Of a DNA stretch of 37,330 bases, positions 25,500 to 33,725 are shown piece by piece. This DNA is from Microvirga sp. (GTDB lineage: Bacteria; Pseudomonadota; Alphaproteobacteria; Rhizobiales; Beijerinckiaceae), in contig JAPSLB010000045.1 in assembly GCA_031181145.1 (NCBI GenBank), positions 1 to 37,330 on the forward strand, written 5' to 3'. How positions within the stretch are numbered: position 1 is the stretch's first letter; each line of letters opens with the position of its first letter. The notes under the pieces were generated by a model. It saw only the letters and a list, made by a program, of their open reading frames with translations. It did no database searches and was not told the origin of the DNA. The position numbers and the translations under genes are program-made.

Positions 25500-25658
25500 A
25501 TGAGAATCTGCAAAATCCGCCATGTCTCGCTTACCCCGGAACTTGAGGCGCTCGTCGACTGCAAGGTCGTCCGCGCCGCCGTCCGGCTCCTCGACGAACG
25601 GGAGCAGCGGATGGACAGGGAGCCGAAGCCCACTCGAGGGGCCACCGGTGCTCGGTAG
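25500..25658 (+). pseudogene. ParD-like antitoxin with internal deletion
   Basis: This 52-codon ORF reads HVSLTPELEALVDCKVV directly followed by RAAVRLLDEREQRMD. ParD/CopG-type antitoxins normally have about 11-12 more residues (a GRYxSASEV-like stretch) between those two blocks. The ribbon-helix-helix core is therefore shortened in frame. No ParE toxin gene is adjacent. TTGACA (25469-25474) lies 26 bases upstream. Its last 11 bases overlap the likely GTG start of the kinase gene. It is either a decayed antitoxin or a coupled small protein. Confidence 0.55.
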
Positions 25659-27906
25659 GCCGCCCGACGGAGCGGTACTCGCAAGACCCGATTTCCTCTC
25701 CGGCGGTGGCGAGATGGGTGCGCGGATGCGAGCGCACGACTGGTCCACCTCGCCTTTGGGGGAGCCTGAGACTTGGCCGCACGCCCTGCGCACCCTCGTG
25801 CGCCTGATGCTCAATGCCAAGCAGGCCATGTTCATCGCCTGGGGACCTGAGCTCGCCTTCCTCTACAACGACGATTATGCGCCGATCTTCGGTGCCAAGC
25901 ACCCTCACGCGCTGGGGCTTCCCTTCGCGGAGGTGTGGTCGGACATCTGGAAGCAGATCGCACCTCTGGTGGACAGCACGCTGTCCGGTAACGGGGTCCG
26001 GCAGGAGGACCTGCTCATTCCGATGGAGCGGAACGGCTATCGCGAGGATGCCTGGTTCAGCTTCTCCTACAATCCTGTCTGGGATGACAGAGGCGCCATC
26101 AACGGCATGTTCTGCGCCTGCACGGAGACGACGGACAAGGTGCTCGCCGAGCGACGGGTCGCCAATGAACGCGAGCGGCTGCGCGAGCTGTTCCGCCAGG
26201 CGCCCGGCTTCATGGCCATGCTCACCGGTCCCCAGCACACCTTCGAGATGGTCAATGCCTCCTATTACCAGCTGGTGGGCCATCGCGACATTCTCGGCCG
26301 ACCGGCTCTGGAGGCCTTGCCTGAGGTGGCCGAGCAGGGCTTCAGGGAAATTCTCGACACCGTCTACACGACCGGCGAGGCATTCGTCGGTAATGGAATT
26401 CCGATCTTGCTCCAGCGCGAGCCACACGGGAAGCCCGAGCGGCGCTTCGTCAACTTCGTCTACCAGCCGATCCGGGACAGCCATGGTCGCATCTTCGGCA
26501 TCTTCGCCGAAGGCAGTGACGTGACCGAAGCCAAGCTGTCTGAGGAGGGGCTGCGGGCCAGCGAGGCTCGGATCAGGGGAATCCTTGAAGGCATGACAGA
26601 GGGCTTCCTCCTGCTTGATCAGGATTTTCGGGTTCTTCAGATCAACGGTGAGGGGCTGAGGATCGACGGCCGCCCAGAGAACGAGATCGTGGGCCGCCCC
26701 CACTGGGAGGCTTGGCCCGCCTCGCCCGGAACTCCGGTCGAGGAGGCCTATCGCAGGGCCATGACGGAGCGGGTGCCGGTGACCCTTGAGCATTATTATG
26801 CCTTCGACGGGCGCGGGGTCTGGCTGGAGCTGCGCATATTTCCCGTCGAGAGCGGCGGTGTCGCTGCCTTCTTCCGCGATGTCACCGAGCGTCGGCAGGC
26901 GGCGGAAGCCTTGAGCGCCAGCGAAGCACGGCTGAAGGCCGTGCTGGAGAACGTGCCGGTCGGGATCATCATCACCGAAGCCCCCTCGGGCCGCGTGGTG
27001 ACGGGTAATCCACATGCGGAGCTCATCTTCCGCCATCCGATCTATCCGACGCCCGACTTCGTCGCCTACGAACAGTGGAGGCTCCATCATCCCGACGGGA
27101 GGCCAGCCCGGCCGCACGAGTATCCCGTTGCCAGGGCGCTCCTGACCGGAGAGGCTACGGAGCCTGAGGAGTACCTGTACCAGCGCGGTGACGGGACGAT
27201 GGCGTGGATGAGGCTTGCGGCGGCTCCCATACGCAATGATGAAGGAGAGGTGCTCGCCAGCGTCGTGGCGGTGGTGGACATCGATCTGGAGAAGAAGGCC
27301 GAGGAGCACCAGCGTCTTCTGATCAACGAGCTGAATCACCGGGTGAAGAACACGCTGGCAACCGTCCAGTCGATCACGTCTCAGACACTGCGCAATGCCG
27401 GCACGATGGAAGACGCCCGGTCTGCTCTGGAGGCGCGTCTCTTTGCTCTGTCGCGGGCTCACGATGTGCTGACCCAGGAGAACTGGGAGAGCGCCAATCT
27501 CCGGGATGTTGTACGGGAAGCCATGGCACCCTTCCGCCACGAGCGGGAGAAGCGGCTGCATATGACGGGGCCGGATGTCAGGATCGCCCCACGCGTGGCT
27601 CTGGCCATCGCCATGGCCTTGCAGGAACTGGCGACAAATGCCGTCAAATACGGCGCTCTCTCCAACACCACCGGGGAGGTGAACGTTCAATGGAAGCTCG
27701 CCGGGAAGGATGAGCTGCGCCTGCACTTGGTCTGGACCGAGGTGGGAGGGCCACCTGTCGAGCAGCCGCGCCGGAGAGGCTTCGGCACCCGTCTCATCGA
27801 GCGCAGCTTGGCTCACGATCTGAATGGTCGCGCCGAGATCAGCTTTACCCCGGCCGGGGTCGTCTGCACGGTCGATGCTCCACTTTCCGAGGTCGCGGCA
27901 GGATAG
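25648..27906 (+). CDS. HWE-family histidine kinase with four PAS domains
   Basis: This is a soluble sensor kinase of 752 residues from GTG 25648. Four PAS modules can be placed at about 50-170, 180-300, 310-430 and 430-550 (for example APGFMAMLTGPQHTFEMVNA and GMTEGFLLLDQDFRVLQING). The phospho-acceptor is His564 in ELNHRVKNTLATVQSI. Asn664 lies in ELATNAVKYGALS, and the family W-x-E is Trp696/Glu698 in LVWTEVGG. FGTRLIERSL is the final G-box-like motif. GAGGGG precedes the GTG; ATG 25714 (MGARMRAHDW) is an alternative. Longer frames upstream merely read through the ParD-like ORF. No response regulator is adjacent. Confidence 0.85.
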   Translation: MLGRPPDGAVLARPDFLSGGGEMGARMRAHDWSTSPLGEPETWPHALRTLVRLMLNAKQAMFIAWGPELAFLYNDDYAPIFGAKHPHALGLPFAEVWSDIWKQIAPLVDSTLSGNGVRQEDLLIPMERNGYREDAWFSFSYNPVWDDRGAINGMFCACTETTDKVLAERRVANERERLRELFRQAPGFMAMLTGPQHTFEMVNASYYQLVGHRDILGRPALEALPEVAEQGFREILDTVYTTGEAFVGNGIPILLQREPHGKPERRFVNFVYQPIRDSHGRIFGIFAEGSDVTEAKLSEEGLRASEARIRGILEGMTEGFLLLDQDFRVLQINGEGLRIDGRPENEIVGRPHWEAWPASPGTPVEEAYRRAMTERVPVTLEHYYAFDGRGVWLELRIFPVESGGVAAFFRDVTERRQAAEALSASEARLKAVLENVPVGIIITEAPSGRVVTGNPHAELIFRHPIYPTPDFVAYEQWRLHHPDGRPARPHEYPVARALLTGEATEPEEYLYQRGDGTMAWMRLAAAPIRNDEGEVLASVVAVVDIDLEKKAEEHQRLLINELNHRVKNTLATVQSITSQTLRNAGTMEDARSALEARLFALSRAHDVLTQENWESANLRDVVREAMAPFRHEREKRLHMTGPDVRIAPRVALAIAMALQELATNAVKYGALSNTTGEVNVQWKLAGKDELRLHLVWTEVGGPPVEQPRRRGFGTRLIERSLAHDLNGRAEISFTPAGVVCTVDAPLSEVAAG

Positions 27907-27953
27907 GCTATCGCCCCGGCCCAGGATTGGCGAAACCGTTCGCCGTCAAGGCT

Positions 27954-28059
27954 CTCCCCCCGAGGCGGGGGAGCATCCGCTCCGGGGCGCACCCCATCGC
28001 GACCGCGGCTCCGCCGGAGCCGCGACTTCAACGACTTGGCGCCTCTTCGCACGAGGCGC
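27954..28059. other. Cluster of three GC hairpins after the kinase gene
   Basis: Three consecutive inverted repeats lie here: CTCCCCC/GGGGGAG (27954-27973), CGCGGCTCC/GGAGCCGCG (28004-28024, perfect 9 bp) and GCGCCTC/GAGGCGC (28039-28059, perfect 7 bp). Repeat copy B follows immediately. Some may end transcription from the kinase gene. No T-runs follow them. Confidence 0.5.
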
Positions 28060-28070
28060 TGTCTAAAAGA

Positions 28071-28125
28071 GAGCCTCGGATCGATCCCAAAGGTGCAAGC
28101 CTGCATTTCACCTTCGATGCTCTAG
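28071..28125. repeat. Dispersed palindromic repeat, copy B
   Basis: GAGCCTCGGA at the left pairs imperfectly with TTCGATGCTC at the right, followed by TAGA. Length, order and many internal bases match copy A (CCCAAAGGTGC against CCCGAAAGTGC, then GCATTTCAC against GCCTTTTAT). It sits 73 bases before the GGDEF-EAL start and does not reach a stop codon. Confidence 0.7.
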
Positions 28126-28197
28126 ATTAACGAAATAACGACAATTCTCAGCCATTGCTGCCGGAGATCGTCCCGAAAAGCCGAGTCGAACTCCGTT

Positions 28198-30492
28198 TTG
28201 TCAGCTTATTTGATCCTTTCCCTCAGCATCGTTGCAGCGGCTGCCGCAGTTTTCGGCGCAGCCCTCCTCTTCATGCGTGGGTACAGCGGCGATCTCGCGA
28301 GGGCCGAGGGTGATCTGACCAGCCTCGCACTTGCTCTTCAGGAACGGACGGACGAGGCTCTCCAATCCGTCGAGGCCGTTCTGCGTGACGTCGCCGGCAG
28401 AATTCCGCAAACCTGCCTCAATGCGAACGAGTTCGATGCATTCGCCGCGTCCCAAGCCACCAAGGCCGTGTTGGTAGGCGCAGCCCATTCCCTTTCCCAG
28501 GTCGTCCGCATCGATCTCGTCAATGCCCGGGGGCGCATTGTCGGCACATCGAATCCGCACCCCGCCCCGGAACCGATCTATCTGACAGACACATCCCACT
28601 ACGGGGCCCTCTCGACGGATGCGTCGCTGATCATGTCCCTCGGCGAACCCAGAAGGGTCCAGGCTACCGGCAGAAAGATTCTCCCCCTCGCTCGGAAGAT
28701 CAAAGACACCGAGGGGAACTTCCTCGGCATCATCGTATCCACGATCGACCTCGGTCATTTCGAGAGAATCTATGAGGATCATCTAAAGACGCGTTCGCTG
28801 GCGATTACGCTCTATCGGCGCGACGGCGTCATTCTTGCCCATAGCCCGAATGCCGAGAGGGCAATCGGACGTAGAATTTGGACACCCAACACTCCTCTGC
28901 AGCGGATGATCGCAAGGCACAGCCCCACGCTTATTCGCGACGTGAGCTGGATCGACAGGAAAGAGCGATTGATCGCTCTTCATCCTCTCGCCCATTACCC
29001 AGCCGGCATAGCGGTCAGCAGAACCGTGGCGGAGCTCATGGCCGGGCGACGTCTCGAGGCTCGTCTGATCAGACTTGTCGCCTATATCATGGACATTGCG
29101 ATCGGTACGACGAGTCTGCTGGGTTTGCGGCACGTCAAAACCGGTATTCTCCGGGCTGCCAGCGAGCGCTACCTCTCTCGACACGATATCCTGACCAAGC
29201 TGCCCAACAGGCTTCTCTTCATCGAGGAATTGAAGCGAACATCCCTGACGCCTCAAAGGTCCGGCACGGGTTTCGCGCTGCATCTTCTCGATCTCGACCG
29301 GTTCAAGGACATCAACGACAATCACGGGCATTCGGCGGGAGACGAGGTCATCCAGATCGTCGCGAGACGCCTACGGGAGCGTCTCAGAAAGAGCGATTTC
29401 ATCGCCCGCATCGGCGGCGACGAGTTTGCCGTTATTCAAAGGCCGATCGGAAGCCGGCAGCAGGCCGTGGATCTTGCCATAGCCCTTCAGGCCGCCATGA
29501 AGGTTCCATGCACAGCCAACAACAGGGAGGTTGAGGTCGGGCTTTCGATCGGTGTCGCGACGGCGCCCTCTGACGGCAAGACTCCAACCGAGCTCATGCG
29601 GGCGGCCGATACCGCCCTTTATGCGGCAAAGTCGGATCCCGACAGCGGCTATCGTTTCTACGATCCGAACATCAAGGATACTCGGGCAGAACGCCGCGCA
29701 CTTGAGGGCGCCCTGAAGAGCGCCCATGACAACAGGGAATTCGAGTTGTTCTACCAGCCGATCCTTGATCTGGCGGCAAATCAGATATGGGGTTGTGAGG
29801 CCCTGGTGCGGTGGAAACACCCGACGAAAGGAATGATCCCGCCCCTCGAATTCATTCCGACCGCTGAAGAAACGGGCCTTATCGGTCCGATTGGCGACTG
29901 GATCCTCGAGGAGGCCTGCTCGACGGCCATGACCTGGGATCCGTCCTTGAAGGTCGCGATCAATCTCTCCCCGGTGCAGTTCAAGCGCCGAGACGTTTTC
30001 GCGAGCGTCAAGAAGGCCTTGGCCGCGTCCGGCCTGCCGGCCCGCCGTTTGGTTCTGGAAATCACGGAATCATTCAAACTCACCGAGGAAGCGACCACGA
30101 CGCTCAAACGGCTCAAAGCTCTTGGTGTCTCGATCGCACTCGACGACTTCGGCACCGGCTATGCATCCATGAGTTACTTGAGGAGCTTTCCCTTCGATAA
30201 GATCAAGATCGATCAGTCGTTCGTGCGTGGCATGACGGGTTCGCCCGATAGCCGCGCGATCGTCAAGGCGACGATCAGCCTTGCGAACGATCTCAAGATG
30301 AGCACGACGGCTGAAGGCGTCGAAACGGAAGAACAGCTCAATGCCCTGCGTCTGGCCGGCGCCTCCCAGGTCCAGGGATACCTCATTGCTGAGCCGATGT
30401 CCCGCGAGGCCATCGCGGCATTCCTCGCGGAGGGTCGAAGGGCTCGGCAGAGCGAACAGGATGATATGCTCGGGACGCGATCCAGGGCCTAG
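28198..30492 (+). CDS. Membrane dCache-GGDEF-EAL cyclic-di-GMP enzyme
   Basis: This 764-residue protein is a predicted inner-membrane sensor for making and/or degrading cyclic-di-GMP. An N-terminal helix (residues 3-25) precedes a periplasmic Cache-like sensor of about 240 residues and a second helix around 300. The GGDEF site is intact (GGDEF at 406-410) with the inhibitory RxxD site RKSD five residues upstream. The EAL domain is also intact: EALVRW from 534, INLSP, EITES, DDFGTGY from 649, KIKIDQSF, AEGVETEEQ and QGYLI. The TTG start is weak, but later Mets would lose the first helix. Its stop TAG is part of a repeat-like CTAGAGC. Confidence 0.9.
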   Translation: MSAYLILSLSIVAAAAAVFGAALLFMRGYSGDLARAEGDLTSLALALQERTDEALQSVEAVLRDVAGRIPQTCLNANEFDAFAASQATKAVLVGAAHSLSQVVRIDLVNARGRIVGTSNPHPAPEPIYLTDTSHYGALSTDASLIMSLGEPRRVQATGRKILPLARKIKDTEGNFLGIIVSTIDLGHFERIYEDHLKTRSLAITLYRRDGVILAHSPNAERAIGRRIWTPNTPLQRMIARHSPTLIRDVSWIDRKERLIALHPLAHYPAGIAVSRTVAELMAGRRLEARLIRLVAYIMDIAIGTTSLLGLRHVKTGILRAASERYLSRHDILTKLPNRLLFIEELKRTSLTPQRSGTGFALHLLDLDRFKDINDNHGHSAGDEVIQIVARRLRERLRKSDFIARIGGDEFAVIQRPIGSRQQAVDLAIALQAAMKVPCTANNREVEVGLSIGVATAPSDGKTPTELMRAADTALYAAKSDPDSGYRFYDPNIKDTRAERRALEGALKSAHDNREFELFYQPILDLAANQIWGCEALVRWKHPTKGMIPPLEFIPTAEETGLIGPIGDWILEEACSTAMTWDPSLKVAINLSPVQFKRRDVFASVKKALAASGLPARRLVLEITESFKLTEEATTTLKRLKALGVSIALDDFGTGYASMSYLRSFPFDKIKIDQSFVRGMTGSPDSRAIVKATISLANDLKMSTTAEGVETEEQLNALRLAGASQVQGYLIAEPMSREAIAAFLAEGRRARQSEQDDMLGTRSRA

Positions 30493-30512
30493 AGCATTAT
30501 TCGGCGAAGCAC
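30489..30512. repeat. Partial CTAGAGC repeat at the GGDEF-EAL stop codon
   Basis: Directly at the stop, the sequence CTAGAGCATTATTCGGCGA resembles the edge of repeat D read on its minus strand (CTAGAGCATTCTCGGCGA). Only this edge is recognisable; the other half has diverged or is missing. The TAG stop at 30490-30492 is part of the motif. Confidence 0.45.
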
Positions 30513-30545
30513 TCATCGTGGGCCCAACAAGCGATCACGAGGGCT

Positions 30546-31949
30546 TCACGCGGCGGGATGGGCCCGCATGGCCCGCTTAAGAACCGTCATGACGCGCGGG
30601 TCGCCCGACTGCGCGACGTTGAAGCGGAGAAATGCCCCGGCTGTCTGCGAGACGCTGAACACGTTGCCCGGAGCGAGAACGACGTTCTCCTCCACGGCCG
30701 CGCGGGCGAGCACGGCGGAGTCCTGATCCTCCGGCAGGCGGCACCACAGGTAAAAGCCGCCGCGCGGCATGAGCCATGGCCGTATGCCGAGAGCCTCCAG
30801 CCGGGTCGCCAGTTCATGTCTGGCCCGCGCGAGGCGCTGACGCAGCTCCTCCATGTGCTTGCGGTAGCCGCCGCCCGCGAGAACGCCGGCGATCAGCTCG
30901 GTCGCGACGGGGCTCGGTCCGCCGAAGCTGGTGGCAACCTGGAGATCGACGAGGCCTTCTATCCAATCCGGCCGAGCGGCGATGTAGCCGCAGCGGATTG
31001 AGGCGGACAGGGTCTTCGAGAAACTCCCGATCCGAATGACGCGGCTGAGCCCGTCGAGCACGGCAAGACGCGGCGAGGGTTCCGGCTCGAAATCGGCAAA
31101 GATGTCGTCCTCGACGATCGTCAAGTCGTGGGCCGAGGCTGCACTCAAGACCCTATAGGCCGTCTGCGGCGAGAGAGTTGCGCCGGTCGGGTTGTGAAGC
31201 GCGGAATTAGTGATGTAGAGACGCGGCCGCTCCTCGCTCAGGATCGTCTCGAAGACCGCAACGTCCGGACCGGTCGGGGTGTATGGCACTCCGGCGATCC
31301 TGACCTGATGCGCCCGGAGCAGCGCCTGAAAGTTGAAATAGCACGGGTCATCCACAAGCACTGTGTCGCCGGGGCGCAGAAGGAAGCGGCAGATCAAGTC
31401 GATCGCCTGTGTCCCCGAGCCGGTGAGCATGATGCGGTCCGGCGACATCTCGAGGCCCTCTGCGGCGAACCGGCCGAGCAGCAACCGGCGCAAGGTGGGC
31501 GAGCCACGCGTGCCGCCATAATCGGCGAGCAACGAATCCTCGGCCCGCGCCAGTGTCCGCAGGGCGCGGCGAAGCGCGGTATGCGGCATCCAATCCGCCG
31601 GCAGCCAGCCGCAACCGGGCTTCGCCGCCGCGGGATCGGCGTCGAGCGACTGCCGCGACACCCAGAAGGGGTCGACGGCCCGGTCGCGCCGCGGCTCGGC
31701 CTCCGTCAGTGCCAGCGGCGGCAGACCGTTGCCGGCGACATAGAAGCCGGAACCGCGCCGGGCGCGGATCAGGCCCTCGGCGGCCAGACGATCATAGGCC
31801 TCGACGACCGTGGACGGGGATACGCCCATGGTCGCCGCAAAGCTCCGGATCGAGGGCAGCCGATCGCCCGGGAGAAGGGCACGGGCCGACACCTTCGAGC
31901 GGATGGCCGCCATGACCTCTCCGGTGCGTGTCGCTTTTCCGTTCTTCAT
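30546..31949 (-). CDS. MocR-type GntR/aminotransferase regulator
   Basis: This 467-residue PLP-dependent regulator fuses a GntR winged helix (residues about 5-75: VSARALLPGDRLPSIRSFAA, VSPSTVVEAYDRLAAEGLI) to a fold-type-I aminotransferase domain. The PLP lysine is in IRIGSFSKTLSASIRCGYIA. The aminotransferase NPTG motif (SALHNPTGATLSP) and VEDDIFADFE are also present. Catalytic residues are retained, but MocR members act mainly as regulators. ATG 31949 was chosen with CGGAG upstream. It is divergent from the EamA exporter gene, its likely target. It ends 53 bases after the convergent GGDEF-EAL stop. Confidence 0.9.
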   Translation of the reverse strand: MKNGKATRTGEVMAAIRSKVSARALLPGDRLPSIRSFAATMGVSPSTVVEAYDRLAAEGLIRARRGSGFYVAGNGLPPLALTEAEPRRDRAVDPFWVSRQSLDADPAAAKPGCGWLPADWMPHTALRRALRTLARAEDSLLADYGGTRGSPTLRRLLLGRFAAEGLEMSPDRIMLTGSGTQAIDLICRFLLRPGDTVLVDDPCYFNFQALLRAHQVRIAGVPYTPTGPDVAVFETILSEERPRLYITNSALHNPTGATLSPQTAYRVLSAASAHDLTIVEDDIFADFEPEPSPRLAVLDGLSRVIRIGSFSKTLSASIRCGYIAARPDWIEGLVDLQVATSFGGPSPVATELIAGVLAGGGYRKHMEELRQRLARARHELATRLEALGIRPWLMPRGGFYLWCRLPEDQDSAVLARAAVEENVVLAPGNVFSVSQTAGAFLRFNVAQSGDPRVMTVLKRAMRAHPAA

Positions 31950-31981
31950 GGGCGCTCCGCCGATTGTGTGGACACTTATAC

Positions 31982-32007
31982 CAATACAGCTTTGTTGAAT
32001 TGTATTG
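31982..32007. promoter_or_regulatory. Candidate MocR operator between divergent genes
   Basis: There is a perfect 7-bp inverted repeat CAATACA / TGTATTG with a 12-base spacer in an AT-rich island between the MocR and EamA starts. A partial direct repeat (TACAATACAAT on the minus strand) overlaps the right arm. MocR proteins commonly bind such repeats in divergent promoters. Confidence 0.5.
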
Positions 32008-32069
32008 TACTGTCTCTGTGTGGAGCCGCCTCGGCATCCTAGGATGAACCTCCCGAAAGAGAGGTCATC

Positions 32070-32942
32070 ATGGATCGAACGACCGACGGATGGGGCAGCG
32101 GTCTCCTGGGCGTCATCATCTTCAGCGGGTCGCTCCCGGCCACGCGGGTCGCCGTCGGCGACTTCTCGCCCCTGTTTCTGACGTCCGCCCGGGCGGTGAT
32201 CGCTGCGCTCCTCGGAGCGGCCCTCCTCGTCGCGCTTCGGCAGGCGCGGCCCCGGCGCGGCGATCTCACCCCGCTTGCCATCGTCGCGCTCGGCGTCGTC
32301 GTCGGCTTTCCGCTGCTGACCGCGCTCGCGCTCCAGCACATCACCTCGGCACGCTCCATCGTCTTTGTCGGTCTCCTGCCGCTTGCGACCGCTCTCTTCG
32401 GCGTCCTGCGGGGTGGAGAGCGGCCGAAACCTGCCTTCTGGCTGTTCTCGGGTCTCGGCGCCGCAACGATCGCAGGCTTCGCCCTTGCCAACGGAGGCGC
32501 AGGCTCGCTCGTGGGCGATCTGCTGATGGTGGGTGCGATCCTGCTTTGCGGCCTCGGCTATGCGGAGGGAGCCACGCTGTCGCGAAAGCTGGGCGGGTGG
32601 CAGGTCATCTCATGGGCTCTGCTTCTTGCGCTCCCGGCGATGGCGACAATCGCGCTGATCACGGTGCCTTTGTCCTGGAGCGGGATCGGAGGCCCGGCCT
32701 GGATCGGGCTTGCCTATGTTTCGATCTTCAGCATGTTGATCGGCTTCGTCTTCTGGTATCGCGGCCTCGCGCTCGGAGGCATCGCGGGCGTCGGGCAGTT
32801 GCAACTGCTCCAGCCATTCTTCGGCCTGGCACTGGCGGGCCTGCTGCTTCGCGAGCCGGTCGCCTGGACGATGATCGCGGCGACTGTCCTCGTGGTCTTC
32901 TGCGTCGCCGGCGCCAAGCGTTTTGCGGGAAACCCGCGGTAA
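32070..32942 (+). CDS. EamA/DMT family transporter
   Basis: This 290-residue inner-membrane protein has ten predicted helices in two EamA repeats. The first begins with GLLGVIIFSGSLPATRVAVG; the second has GDLLMVGAILLCGLGYAEGA and GLAYVSIFSMLIGFVFWYRG. It ends with FFGLALAGLLLREPVAWTMI, typical of the drug/metabolite transporter superfamily, often amino-acid or metabolite exporters. AGAGAGG lies before the ATG. Divergence from a MocR regulator suggests an amine or vitamin-B6-related cargo, but this is inference. Confidence 0.88.
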   Translation: MDRTTDGWGSGLLGVIIFSGSLPATRVAVGDFSPLFLTSARAVIAALLGAALLVALRQARPRRGDLTPLAIVALGVVVGFPLLTALALQHITSARSIVFVGLLPLATALFGVLRGGERPKPAFWLFSGLGAATIAGFALANGGAGSLVGDLLMVGAILLCGLGYAEGATLSRKLGGWQVISWALLLALPAMATIALITVPLSWSGIGGPAWIGLAYVSIFSMLIGFVFWYRGLALGGIAGVGQLQLLQPFFGLALAGLLLREPVAWTMIAATVLVVFCVAGAKRFAGNPR

Positions 32943-33030
32943 GACCATGGAGCAATCTCCGGCTCCGTCGGGGCCGTTTCGAGAACGGCGCAGCGAGCCT
33001 GCGGTCTGGGCTGAAACCGTCGGTTAACCT

Positions 33031-33048
33031 TGAAAGTGCATTCTTTCA
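33031..33048. promoter_or_regulatory. Small dyad upstream of the 33098 gene
   Basis: A perfect 6-bp inverted repeat TGAAAG-TGCATT-CTTTCA lies 50 bases before the start of the small helical protein gene. It may be an operator or a leader hairpin. The evidence is symmetry and position only. Confidence 0.3.
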
Positions 33049-33097
33049 GCACGTGAATCAGGGACTGGGCGGGCCCCCCATCAGGAGACGATTGCTC

Positions 33098-33469
33098 ATG
33101 ACGGAGAAGACCCTCAACGAAGCCATCCAGGAGAAGCTGAACCTTATCGCCCCCATCCTGAAAGCAATCCAAGCCGGGGGAGATGAATCCTATCTCGGCG
33201 ACCTCCAGACGCTCCTGAGAAAGAACCTGGCGAGCCTTCTCTCTCTGTTCGAGCGCGATCCTGGCCTGGATGCCGCGACAGCCGATCTCTACGCCGCAGC
33301 CGCCGCCATTGTGAGAGACGTCACGGCGGCCTCCCAGCCCTATGCCCGGAAGCGCCGCCTGCTCAAGGAGGCGCATGTGCGCTTCGAGGAGCGGATTGCG
33401 CTGGCGCGGCCGAGGGAGCGCAAGTCGTCCACCTCGTGGCGCCAGCACGAACTCTTCCTTGCAAGCTGA
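33098..33469 (+). CDS. Small helical protein of unknown function
   Basis: I do not recognise a family for this 123-residue protein. It is mostly alpha-helical, with LNEAIQEKLNLIAPILKAI, LGDLQTLLRKNLASLLSLFE and a basic C-terminal half (ARKRRLLKEAHVRFEERIAL). It has no signal peptide or membrane segment. CAGGAG lies a suitable distance before the ATG, supporting translation from 33098. Longer in-frame reading upstream crosses the EamA gene and is not real. It is followed by a convergent DUF2076 gene. Confidence 0.7.
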   Translation: MTEKTLNEAIQEKLNLIAPILKAIQAGGDESYLGDLQTLLRKNLASLLSLFERDPGLDAATADLYAAAAAIVRDVTAASQPYARKRRLLKEAHVRFEERIALARPRERKSSTSWRQHELFLAS

Positions 33470-33634
33470 CCTGCCTTCGGGTCCGGACCGCTCTCGCGCA
33501 CCGTCGATGCAATGTCGGCGAGCGCCATCAATGCGTTCTCCGGCCATTCGTGCGGGGGTGCCGGATGGCCGAGGTCATAGCTTCGTCCAGGCTGGGGGCT
33601 GATCGCCCCAATTTCCATGGGACATGCCGAGACG

Positions 33635-33663
33635 GTTCTGCCGGCGCGACGCGCCGGCAGAAC
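33635..33663. terminator. Strong hairpin between convergent genes
   Basis: A perfect 14-bp inverted repeat with a single-base loop (GTTCTGCCGGCGCG-A-CGCGCCGGCAGAAC) lies 166 bases past the small helical gene and 63 bases past the DUF2076 stop. Being symmetric, it could serve both strands as a terminator or 3'-end protector. It lacks a T-run. Confidence 0.5.
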
Positions 33664-33725
33664 GGCATTGCCTGTTTCCTTGGTCAGGCTCGGGCGTGGG
33701 CTTCGAGGCCGCCGCCCGCTCGGCG

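Noticed and set aside
25522..25647. Ser/Arg-rich N-terminal extension of the HWE kinase
   Set aside because: It reads the ParD-like ORF in another frame and has low-complexity composition. GTG 25648 or ATG 25714 is a better start.
25531..27816. Very long minus-strand reading frame (761 codons) opposite the HWE kinase gene
   Set aside because: No family features. It mirrors the well-supported kinase frame and is expected from GC-rich codon usage.
31950..32339. N-terminal extension of the MocR frame
   Set aside because: It runs through the divergent promoter and into the EamA gene. The GntR domain begins properly at ATG 31949.
33340..33618. 92-codon minus-strand ORF overlapping the end of the small helical gene
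   Set aside because: It overlaps a better-supported ORF, has no ribosome-binding site I could see and shows no family similarity.
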